A DNA stretch of 8,600 bases, taken from NCBI GenBank assembly GCA_035527455.1, contig DATLAN010000348.1:1-8600 (forward strand), read 5' to 3'. Of the stretch, positions 1 to 5,321 are shown one piece after another (positions within the stretch are counted from its first letter, which is position 1; the number at the start of each line of letters is the position of its first letter). The stretch is from DATLAN01 sp035527455. GTDB lineage: Bacteria; Planctomycetota; Planctomycetia; Pirellulales; Thermoguttaceae. The notes under the pieces are model-generated. The model worked only from the letters and a program-made list of their open reading frames with translations, was not told where the DNA came from and did no database searches. The position numbers were made by a program, and so were the translations under genes.

Positions 1-405
1 GAGATCGCCCGCGAGGGCGGCACGGAGGACGAGATGCGCGAGGCGGTCATGGAGTCGCTCGACACGCGGTTCCTGCCGGAGTTCCTCAACCGGATCGACG
101 AGATCATGATCTTCCATCCGCTCGCGGCCGATCAGATCCGCCGGATCGTCGAGCTGCAGATCGCCCGGCTGCAGAAGCAACTGACCGAGAAGGGCATCGA
201 GCTGGAGGTGACCGGCGCGGCGCTAGACGAGATCGCCAAAGAAGGCTACGACCCCACCTACGGCGCCCGCCCGCTCAAGCGCGTAATCCAGCAACGCATC
301 CAAAACCCGTTGGCGCTAGAGATTCTCAAACGCGAGTTCGGCGAAGGCAGCCGGGTGAGGGTGGATTGCGTGGACGGGGAGTTCGGGTTTGAGAGGGTGG
401 GCTGA
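1..405 (+). CDS. clpB: ATP-dependent chaperone ClpB, C-terminal fragment
   Basis: This is the last 134 residues of a ClpB/Hsp104 AAA+ disaggregase; the gene enters from the left edge in frame 1. ClpB is a cytosolic hexamer that works with DnaK to pull proteins out of aggregates. In the visible part, residues 23-34 read RFLPEFLNRIDE, the second-ATPase-domain segment whose Arg (residue 31) matches the arginine finger. Residues 82-94 hold the sensor-2 motif GYDPTYGARPLKR of the C-terminal small domain, followed by VIQQRIQNPLALEIL, which is more typical of ClpB than of ClpA or ClpC. The end is normal for the family, with a short basic/acidic tail and a TGA stop. The G+C is high, unlike the gene that follows. 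Truncation is by the window only. Confidence 0.95.
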   Translation, partial: EIAREGGTEDEMREAVMESLDTRFLPEFLNRIDEIMIFHPLAADQIRRIVELQIARLQKQLTEKGIELEVTGAALDEIAKEGYDPTYGARPLKRVIQQRIQNPLALEILKREFGEGSRVRVDCVDGEFGFERVG

Positions 406-448
406 GTCCTCTTGGCTCAGCTCTCGGCCTAAATGGAAAGTCTGTACG

Positions 449-1564
449 ATGAAATGCTTGATCCTTGGCGCAGGAGCTACGGCGTATTGTGATATTGCAA
501 ACCCTGATCGAAGACCTCCTCTGGTCAGAGCTGCAGACCTTCTCAGGATCGTGAGAGAGCCGCTCGACACAACTTTTATGTCATCACCATTTGGCGGTGA
601 ACATTTTTGCCCTTTTTGTGAGTGGGCGTTCCGACACTTTGAGTCGGACATTGAAGAGCTATTTACATTGCTGTTTTTCGTGTCAAAAGAGAGACGGTAC
701 GAAGGTATTGAGGAAAGCCTCACGGAGAAGCATCACGGGAAGCCTTGGCTCCAGAAAGCTCTGTTAGTGGCTAGAAAGCTCAGGGAACACGAGATAACTG
801 AACTACCAAGCAATATACTCACGCTGCTCTGCGGGATGTTCATCGAAGAAATCCAGTTGTGTATTGGCACCACTGGTCGTAGCCCGAGACCATATGACTA
901 TCAGAGGCTCTCGGACCAACACAGAGAACTCGTGCGACGACTCTCTCCAAAAGATGCCGTCGTCTCTTTCAACTACGACAGCGTGGGCGACTACGCGTTA
1001 CTCAATGAACGGCTCCTAAATTCGCAATCGTTCCCTAATCGCTTTCTCAGTGTGATAAAGCTTCCTCAGAAATACGTGGCAGCAGGAGGCTCTGTTGCAT
1101 TCTTCAAACCCCATGGCTCGTTCACATGGTACTCTACTTTCAAGCCTCCACAAAACATCGGAGTCTTCTTTGGCAATTCAGATAAGCGGACCGACTATAG
1201 TACGCCGGCCCCGCTAATCCTTCCGTACCATTGCAAGGAAGAAGTGTTTGATGAGTTTCCTGTATTCGCCGAAGAACTATGCCTGAGTCTTCGTGCCATT
1301 GCTCAATGTGATGAACTTCTACTCGTCGGTAAGCAGTTCTGCTCCAGTGACACGGACCTTTGTGACAGGATTAAGGATGCCTGCAGGAACAGACCGCGCC
1401 GAGTTACGTACGTGAACCCTGACGCAGAAAAGGAGTCCTGGGTAGCGCACCATGATCGATTGTTCAATGCCAAAGACGGCTGCGGTACGCAAAGGCGTTT
1501 TCGCGACTTGCAGCACTACCTAAACGTAAGCGTCCGGCGGAATGCGTCTTGCGGGGGATGGTAG
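449..1564 (+). CDS. Stand-alone SIR2-like domain protein (candidate NADase / defence gene)
   Basis: A 371-residue protein with the layout of the SIR2-like superfamily. Visible motifs: GAGAT at residues 7-11 (Rossmann glycines), VVSFNYD at 171-177 (Asn175 and Asp177 at the NAD-binding position), KPHGS at 220-224 (His222 at the catalytic His position), PLILPY at 255-260, LLVGKQFCSSDTD at 291-303 (the closing 'GxxxxxxD' strand) and YVNPD at 321-325. The Asn-to-His spacing resembles the NADase pair of Thoeris ThsA (N112/H152). Such proteins hydrolyse NAD+ during phage defence, but SIR2-like folds also occur in uncharacterised genes, so the activity is inferred. No signal peptide or membrane segment is seen. 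The ATG at 449 is preferred over an upstream in-frame start at 389 because 389 lies inside clpB, GAGAT then sits at the N-terminus as expected, and GGAAAG lies 8 nt upstream. The gene starts 43 nt after clpB. Its G+C is low for the window (24 of 60 bases at 661-720, against 41 of 60 at 6901-6960), which suggests transfer. No partner gene is present. The last residues, from about 358, look non-conserved. Confidence 0.8.
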   Translation: MKCLILGAGATAYCDIANPDRRPPLVRAADLLRIVREPLDTTFMSSPFGGEHFCPFCEWAFRHFESDIEELFTLLFFVSKERRYEGIEESLTEKHHGKPWLQKALLVARKLREHEITELPSNILTLLCGMFIEEIQLCIGTTGRSPRPYDYQRLSDQHRELVRRLSPKDAVVSFNYDSVGDYALLNERLLNSQSFPNRFLSVIKLPQKYVAAGGSVAFFKPHGSFTWYSTFKPPQNIGVFFGNSDKRTDYSTPAPLILPYHCKEEVFDEFPVFAEELCLSLRAIAQCDELLLVGKQFCSSDTDLCDRIKDACRNRPRRVTYVNPDAEKESWVAHHDRLFNAKDGCGTQRRFRDLQHYLNVSVRRNASCGGW

Positions 1565-1576
1565 GCTGGGGTTGAT

Positions 1577-1597
1577 GGGCCGAGGGGGGCTCGGCCT
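1577..1597 (+). terminator. GC-rich hairpin after the SIR2-like gene, possible terminator
   Basis: GGCCGAG (1578-1584) pairs perfectly with CTCGGCC (1590-1596) around a GGGGG loop, with one further G-U pair outside. It begins 13 nt after the stop codon. There is no T-run behind it, so it would be a weak intrinsic terminator at best. It could instead be part of the neighbouring repeat material. Confidence 0.4.
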
Positions 1598-1608
1598 GGG
1601 AACCTCAG

Positions 1609-1633
1609 GAGCCGTGTGATGAACGTACGGTGT
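1609..1633 (+). other. Short hairpin resembling a degenerate group II intron domain V
   Basis: CCGTGTG (1612-1618) pairs with CGTACGG (1624-1630), with two G-U pairs, around the loop ATGAA. The words GAGCCGT, GATGAA and CGTACGGT occur in the same order as in the 34-nt domain V of bacterial group II introns, but the middle of the helix and the two-nucleotide bulge are missing. No reverse transcriptase gene lies nearby. If it is an intron relic it is a decayed one; chance resemblance remains possible. Confidence 0.2.
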
Positions 1634-1649
1634 GCCAGACAATAAGAGG

Positions 1650-1765
1650 GATCACGAAAACACGAAAGGGCGAAAGCACGAATATGTGAGACGAAGACAC
1701 GAGCAGGTCGGGGCATCTGTCTCGGCGCTTCTTTCGTGCCTTCGTCCTTTCGACATTTCGTGATC
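1650..1765. repeat. 116-bp inverted repeat made of CACGAAAG-like words
   Basis: The arm 1650-1682 and the reverse complement of 1733-1765 are both 33 nt and agree at 28 positions, around a 50-nt spacer. Each arm is a run of degenerate CACGAAA(G) units and both begin with GATCACGAAA. The left series continues into the spacer as GACGAAGACACGAG. The DNA could form a long hairpin or cruciform between the two convergent genes. It may act as a bidirectional terminator or be a copy of a dispersed intergenic repeat; the sequence alone does not decide. Confidence 0.7.
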
Positions 1766-1877
1766 GACATCGGCAGGACGATCCCGTAGGGGCTGACGTT
1801 TATCGGCAGTCGCACCACTACGGGCTCTTGTACACATTCTTTCCGCGACCACGATATGTCGATTCACGGTTTACCTT

Positions 1878-2120
1878 GACCGCGAAGCGGTCGAACAACA
1901 AAGCCCGGGGTCGCGCAGCGCACCCCGGGTTGGGGAACCCGAAGAGCGAGAGAAACCCCGAAGGGGTTTTACAGCGCGCGTCGAGTCTCGCAGCTTGCCG
2001 CCGATTCGTAAAACCCCTGCGGGGTTTCGAGGGATTTCGTCGTCTCTTGACCCAGGGCGGCGCTTCGCGGCTGCGCCGCTTCGCTTGCCCTGGGCTTTGT
2101 TGTTCGACCCCGTTGGGGTC
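1878..2120. repeat. 243-bp compound palindrome: two inverted copies of a three-hairpin unit
   Basis: The outer 33 nt (1878-1910) match the reverse complement of 2088-2120 at 28 positions and share the core GTCGAACAACAAAGCCC. Each half has the same order of parts. First is a small hairpin: GACCGC-gaa-GCGGTC at 1878-1892, and GACCCC-gtt-GGGGTC at 2106-2120. Second is a longer hairpin: CCCGGGGT/ACCCCGGG at 1904-1911 and 1922-1929, and CCCAGGGC/GCCCTGGG at 2051-2058 and 2087-2094. Third is AAACCCC-nnn-GGGGTTT at 1953-1969 and 2011-2027. In the first hairpin one base pair differs between halves by a compensating swap (G-C versus C-G), which suggests that the structure is kept. It looks like a mobile or MITE-like intergenic element, but no target-site duplication was identified. 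Confidence 0.75.
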
Positions 2121-2197
2121 TGCCGCGGCGGGCGGGAGAGGAGGAAGGAGAGATTGTGCTGCGGGCCATCTCCGACCACGGTCCTTCGCTGTGCGGC

Positions 2198-2563
2198 TCA
2201 ATCGGCACTCGGCCGGGTTTTGGGCTGCGGCGTGGCGCCCCGGGCGCGAGCGAGCGTTTCGACGGCTCGGCCCGTATCGCCGACCTGGCGGTAGAGCCGG
2301 CTGAGCAGGAGCCACTCGGATCGGCTCTGCGGGGCCGGCAACGATCGGGCGGCGTCTTCGAACGAGAACGGGGCGTCTTTCGGCCGGCCCTGGAACCGGA
2401 CGGCCTCGCGGCGAAGCATCCCGGCGACCGCCGCGAACGGCCCCGGGTCGCCCAGTTCGTCCAGGCAGCGGATCGCCCGGCGGGGCAGGCCCAGTTCCAG
2501 GTAGCCGATCGTCTCCGAGAGACGTTTGACGACGCGAACGAAAGGTATCGTGTTGAAGTTCAT
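2198..2563 (-). CDS. Small TPR-like protein, paralogue of the upstream gene
   Basis: A 121-residue protein without signal peptide or membrane segment. The N-terminal part VRVVKRLSETIGYLELGLPRRA and the C-terminal part EWLLLSRLYRQVGDTGRAVETLARARGATP are TPR-like helix pairs. It aligns along its whole length with the protein encoded at 2827-3195 (shared VKRLSE-IGYLEL, WLLLSRLY, GDT-RA-ETLARARGA and TRP near the end), so the two are a tandem duplication. The middle repeat (residues about 57-75) is less TPR-like here, with PKDAPFSFEDAARSLP where the paralogue has a canonical repeat, suggesting divergence. The start is well supported: AAAGGGGGG at 2572-2580 lies 8 nt upstream of the ATG. A sigma-54-like promoter lies further upstream, so the gene can be expressed alone. 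The molecular role is unknown; TPR proteins usually bind other proteins. Confidence 0.82.
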   Translation of the reverse strand: MNFNTIPFVRVVKRLSETIGYLELGLPRRAIRCLDELGDPGPFAAVAGMLRREAVRFQGRPKDAPFSFEDAARSLPAPQSRSEWLLLSRLYRQVGDTGRAVETLARARGATPQPKTRPSAD

Positions 2564-2642
2564 CGCTGCGGCCCCCCTTTCTGCGAAGAAGGTTTCGGCG
2601 TCTCTTGGCGGCGCCGCGTTGGTCGCCGCATGAAGACGTCAT

Positions 2643-2659
2643 TGCAAAGGGCGCGCCAA
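2643..2659 (-). promoter_or_regulatory. Sigma-54 (-24/-12) type promoter of the downstream TPR-like gene
   Basis: Read on the minus strand this is TTGGCGCGCCCTTTGCA, with the invariant GG and GC separated by 10 nt. It differs from the consensus TGGCAC-N5-TTGCA by one base in the -24 box. It matches the element in front of the paralogue at 15 of 17 bases. The predicted start site, near 2632, would leave about 70 nt of leader before the ATG at 2563. Confidence 0.6.
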
Positions 2660-2684
2660 GAAACGGCCGGAACCAAGGGGCTGC

Positions 2685-2760
2685 GTCAAAACCGTTTTCC
2701 TGCAAGAGAGTTACGTCGAAGGCTCGCGGGTCGGCTTTTCGCGGAGGTGCCGGTTTTGAC
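2685..2760. promoter_or_regulatory. Perfect 10-bp inverted repeat upstream of the sigma-54-like promoter
   Basis: GTCAAAACCG (2685-2694) is the exact reverse complement of CGGTTTTGAC (2751-2760), with 56 nt between them. Both arms lie upstream of the promoter at 2643-2659, roughly 55-65 and 120-130 bp before the predicted start, where enhancer-binding activators of sigma-54 commonly bind. It could also be a terminator-like remnant behind the upstream gene, but no T-run is present. Confidence 0.35.
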
Positions 2761-2826
2761 GGATCGGGCGAATCCTTTGGTCGAAGTTGTCATCAGAATG
2801 ACGACGCTCGGCGACGTGCTCGAGCG

Positions 2827-3195
2827 TCAGTTGGAATCCGGCCGCGTTTGCGGCGGTGGCGAAGCGCCCCGGGCGCGAGCCAGCGTCTCTGTGGCCCGCC
2901 GGGTGTCGCCGGTCTCGAAGTAGAGCCGGCTGAGCAGCAGCCACACGAACTTGCCGGGGTTCTCGGGCAGAATGCGGGCGGCGTGCTCGAAGGCTTCGGC
3001 CGCGTCGTCGAAACGGCTCTCCCGGCGGGCCGCCTCGCCGCGGATGATCTCGACCGCTGCGGTCAGCGGGCCGGCGTCGTCCAGACCCTTCAGGCAATCG
3101 GCCGCGTGACGCGGCATCTGCAGTTCGAGATAGCCGATGGCCTCCGAAAGACGCTTCACGGCGCGAACAGGGACTTTTTTGCCGGTAGTCATCAT
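2827..3195 (-). CDS. Small TPR-repeat protein, paralogue of the downstream gene
   Basis: A 122-residue protein, apparently cytosolic. It contains a canonical TPR unit, AARRESRFDDAAEAFEHAARILPENP, at about residues 54-79, followed by a second, VWLLLSRLYFETGDTRRATETLARARGASP, and is preceded by the conserved VKRLSEAIGYLELQMPRHA helix pair. The start at 3195 (or the adjacent ATG at 3192, with AAGG 7 nt upstream) is preferred to an in-frame ATG at 3288, because a strong sigma-54 promoter lies between them and because the shorter form aligns end to end with the 121-residue paralogue. The neighbours on the same strand are the zinc-ribbon membrane gene upstream (196-nt gap) and the paralogue downstream (263-nt gap), so this is probably its own transcription unit. 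The family name and function are not recognised; a protein-binding scaffold role is only inferred from the repeats. Confidence 0.82.
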   Translation of the reverse strand: MMTTGKKVPVRAVKRLSEAIGYLELQMPRHAADCLKGLDDAGPLTAAVEIIRGEAARRESRFDDAAEAFEHAARILPENPGKFVWLLLSRLYFETGDTRRATETLARARGASPPPQTRPDSN

Positions 3196-3266
3196 GGTGC
3201 CTTGGGGCAAAGGTCTATGTGCAAATCGATTCAGCACGATTTCGACATACTCCCAGCCAGTAAGAG

Positions 3267-3283
3267 TGCAAAGGCCGTGCCAA
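3267..3283 (-). promoter_or_regulatory. Sigma-54 (-24/-12) promoter, full consensus match
   Basis: On the minus strand the site reads TTGGCACGGCCTTTGCA, matching YTGGCACGRNNNTTGCW at every defined position, with GG at 3281/3280 and GC at 3269/3268. The predicted start is near 3256, giving about a 60-nt leader to the ATG at 3195. Sigma-54 promoters need an AAA+ activator bound upstream, so the TPR-like gene is probably switched on by a specific signal. The activator is not in this window. Confidence 0.75.
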
Positions 3284-3312
3284 GCCACCGGCGACGGGGT
3301 CTACAAGTACCG

Positions 3313-3353
3313 CAAGTCGCTCGCAGTCATCGACTTGGGACTTTCTGCCCAAG
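3313..3353. promoter_or_regulatory. Two overlapping dyads upstream of the sigma-54 promoter
   Basis: CAAGTCG (3313-3319) pairs with CGACTTG (3331-3337), and CTTGGG (3334-3339) pairs with CCCAAG (3348-3353). They lie about 57-97 bp upstream of the predicted start of the TPR-like gene, a plausible place for an activator. The second dyad is also 39 nt or more behind the stop of the zinc-ribbon gene and might be a weak terminator, though no T-run follows on the minus strand. Confidence 0.35.
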
Positions 3354-3391
3354 AAGCCCCTGTCGTCGACCGGGACCCACCATGGCAGGCG

Positions 3392-5206
3392 TCACACTTT
3401 TTGGCAGCCAGCCCTGTCAGAAATGGCCCGGCGCGTGCAACACCAGGCCAGCCGTCCGAGCAGACGAGTGTAGATCAACGACGGCGTGACCAGCAGGACG
3501 GCGGTGGCGGGAATCCCCAGAACGATCGAGATCTTGAAACTCAGCCACACGAGCAAGCCGGCCGATGCGGTGAGAAGCGCTGTTTCGGCGTAGAACACGA
3601 GCCAGGCCCCGGCGTTGCACCACAGGCTGCGCCACACCGGCACCGACAGCGGCTTCAGCGACGAGTTCGTCTCGAGCATCGAGAGCAGCACGATGGGCAA
3701 CAGCACGAACACTCCGGCCGCAAAGGCCGCAAAAGCCGGCGGACCCGACAGACCGGCCGCTTGCAGCGCCCAGCCGATTCCCAACGCGAGCGCCGCGCTC
3801 AGGGCCAGGCTGTTGACCACGAAGAAAGCGTCCAAGGCCCAGTCGAGGAACACGGCTTCCGGCCAGTTCTCGATCCGGTCGGCACCGGCGGCTGTGTCGA
3901 TGATGACGGCCAAGAGGCAGCCCGAGGCCACCACCGTCCAGATCATGCCGACCAGAACGGTCGTCCCCATGAGCACCAGGCCGAGAATCCCGGAACCGAA
4001 CCCGCCAAAACCGGCGGCAGCGCCCATGCCGCCGCAGTAGGCGCCCCGCCCCAACAGCAACACGACGAGCAGACCGGTGGTCAGCCCGAACCAACGCACG
4101 CGCACGCCGCGGTAGAACGGAAAAGACAGAATCCCCGACAGCAACGGCCGACGCGGCGGGTCCGGCAGCAAGTGGACCAGGCTGGTCTCGGCGCGATCCT
4201 TGGCCGCCGGGACGTCGTAGCCGGCGTGCCACCGCGGGCGGAAGAGCAGCGGATCGCGCCGGGGTACCTCGACCGCGGCTGCCACGGCGTAGCCTTCATC
4301 GGCCCCGGCCATCACGTCGAGTTTTGGCCGGGAAGGCTTCGGCGGCGGCACGACCACCGACCGGCCGCAGTCGGGACAGACGATCTCCCGGCCGACTTGA
4401 TCCTCGGTGGCGTGGAGCCGCGTGTTGCACAGCGGGCACTCGACGGCCACGTAGGATCGATCGGCCGCGGAGCCGGCAGACGGCTGGCCCGATCCTTCCC
4501 ACACGGCGTATTCGTCGTCGGTCGGGGCCACGGGACCTGCCAGCGGCAGCTTCGTTCGCGTGGCAGGGGGCACCACCGCCGGCACGTGGCAGTCGGGACA
4601 GACGATCTCGCTTCCGACCTGGTCTTCGCCGGCCTGCATCATTGTGCCACAGACGGGACAGGTTACGGTGATGTAGACCGCCTTGGCCTGGAGCCTCGAG
4701 CGCCACTCGTCCACGTCGCGGTTCAACGCGTACTCGCCGACCGGGGCGGTCTTGGGTTTCTTCGTTGCCGTTTCGGCCGGCGAGGGCACGACGACGCGAG
4801 TTCCGCAATCGGGGCAGCGGATTTCCCGGCCGGCGTGATCTGCGAGAGCTTGCATCCGCGTGTCGCAGACGGGACACGTGACGGCCACATAAGACGGCTC
4901 GTCCTCGGGCGACGGTTCGGAGCCTTCGCGCAAGGAATACTCTTCGCGCGGGATTTCCTTCGGCGTGCTCAGCGGCGCCGTGAAAACCCACTGGCAACGG
5001 GGACATCGATACGGCGCGCCGGCCCGAGCCGAGGGGACCTCCAAGGGCAGGAAACATCGCGGACACTTGAATCGAACGGAGCCGTCGGAAGGTTCGGTCA
5101 CTTCTGCGTCCCCGGCCCCGCCCGGCCCTGGAAGGCTGTTCGAGCACGAATCGGTCGTTTCGACAGCCTGGAAATGCGGGGATGAAATCCTTCGAGCCCG
5201 ATTCAT
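3392..5206 (-). CDS. Multi-zinc-ribbon integral membrane protein
   Basis: About 604 residues from the ATG at 5206. The N-terminal half has four zinc ribbons of identical geometry, CxxC-x16-CxxC, with Cys at 48/51/68/71 (CPRC...CPRC), 111/114/131/134, 183/186/203/206 and 257/260/277/280 (CPxC...CPDC). Ribbons are joined by acidic, proline-rich linkers that repeat an EYSL/EYAL/EYAV motif, so the region arose by duplication of a module of about 63-74 residues. The C-terminal half, from about residue 375 to 587, has five or six hydrophobic membrane segments. The ribbons probably face the cytoplasm, like the MJ0042-type ribbons seen on many planctomycete membrane proteins. The function is not known. 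The start is uncertain: a longer form from 5311 would run through the upstream gene's terminator and is rejected. A GTG at 5101 would start the protein right before the first ribbon and fits equally well, since a TATAAT sequence (5210-5205) overlaps the ATG at 5206. Confidence 0.85.
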   Translation of the reverse strand: MNRARRISSPHFQAVETTDSCSNSLPGPGGAGDAEVTEPSDGSVRFKCPRCFLPLEVPSARAGAPYRCPRCQWVFTAPLSTPKEIPREEYSLREGSEPSPEDEPSYVAVTCPVCDTRMQALADHAGREIRCPDCGTRVVVPSPAETATKKPKTAPVGEYALNRDVDEWRSRLQAKAVYITVTCPVCGTMMQAGEDQVGSEIVCPDCHVPAVVPPATRTKLPLAGPVAPTDDEYAVWEGSGQPSAGSAADRSYVAVECPLCNTRLHATEDQVGREIVCPDCGRSVVVPPPKPSRPKLDVMAGADEGYAVAAAVEVPRRDPLLFRPRWHAGYDVPAAKDRAETSLVHLLPDPPRRPLLSGILSFPFYRGVRVRWFGLTTGLLVVLLLGRGAYCGGMGAAAGFGGFGSGILGLVLMGTTVLVGMIWTVVASGCLLAVIIDTAAGADRIENWPEAVFLDWALDAFFVVNSLALSAALALGIGWALQAAGLSGPPAFAAFAAGVFVLLPIVLLSMLETNSSLKPLSVPVWRSLWCNAGAWLVFYAETALLTASAGLLVWLSFKISIVLGIPATAVLLVTPSLIYTRLLGRLAWCCTRRAISDRAGCQKV

Positions 5207-5226
5207 TATAACAGACGCTGAAAAAG

Positions 5227-5255
5227 GGAGACAGGTCCAATCCTGTCCTCCTTTT
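5227..5255. terminator. Bidirectional-looking hairpin, second terminator of the Cys-rich gene
   Basis: GGAG plus ACAGG (5227-5235) pair with CCTGT and CTCC (5242-5251), with one bulged C and a TCCAAT loop. A run of five A precedes it and four T follow it, so on the minus strand it reads as hairpin plus TTTTTC. It follows the stronger terminator at 5264-5296 and may catch readthrough before the zinc-ribbon gene. Confidence 0.55.
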
Positions 5256-5263
5256 CGTTCCAC

Positions 5264-5296
5264 GAAAAAGGCCGGATCCCCTGCGAGATCCGGCCT
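5264..5296 (-). terminator. Strong intrinsic terminator of the Cys-rich gene
   Basis: On the minus strand AGGCCGGATC (5296-5287) pairs perfectly over 10 bp with GATCCGGCCT (5278-5269) across an 8-nt loop, followed directly by TTTTTC. It begins 26 nt after the stop codon of the gene at 5322-5792. This is the clearest intrinsic terminator in the window, and it argues against starting the next gene at 5311. Confidence 0.85.
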
Positions 5297-5321
5297 GTCT
5301 CCTCTCGCCACCCGGCAGGAG

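Larger units (their letters stand above)
1565..2197. other. 633-bp convergent intergenic region, no genes, rich in inverted repeats
   Basis: This stretch separates the rightward SIR2-like gene from the leftward TPR-like genes. The open frames crossing it on both strands are Arg/Pro/Gly-rich, overlap each other and follow the palindromes, so they are not taken as genes. The content is listed separately: a hairpin after the SIR2 stop, a domain-V-like hairpin near 1612-1630, an inverted repeat at 1650-1765 and a compound palindrome at 1878-2120. A weak 7-bp inverted repeat (CCCGTAG at 1783-1789, CTACGGG at 1818-1824) lies between the last two. The final part, 2121-2197, is purine-rich on the + strand and shows nothing recognisable. 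Confidence 0.75.

Noticed and set aside
389..448. Longer N-terminus for the SIR2-like protein
   Set aside because: It would overlap the end of clpB and put 20 unrelated residues before the Rossmann motif GAGAT, which normally lies near the N-terminus.
1650..1765. Short CACGAAAG repeats as a CRISPR array
   Set aside because: The units are 7-9 nt, degenerate and contiguous, with no unique spacers of constant length and no cas gene.
1783..1824. CCCGTAG/CTACGGG inverted repeat as a terminator
   Set aside because: Only 7 bp of stem, a 28-nt interior with poor pairing and no T-run; too weak to call.
1818..2705. Leftward open frame of 295 codons across the palindromic region
   Set aside because: It runs through the compound palindrome and overlaps the well-supported TPR-like gene (with its own ribosome-binding site and promoter) in another frame; the translation is Arg/Pro/Gly-rich with no domain.
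3196..3288. Upstream in-frame start for the TPR-like gene (ATG at 3288)
   Set aside because: The sigma-54 promoter at 3267-3283 lies inside this extension, and the paralogue has no equivalent residues.
3137..5185. Long rightward open frame (682 codons) opposite the zinc-ribbon gene
   Set aside because: It is rich in Arg, Gln, His and Gly without any domain, and the opposite strand encodes conserved CxxC ribbons and membrane helices. It is a GC-rich antisense shadow.
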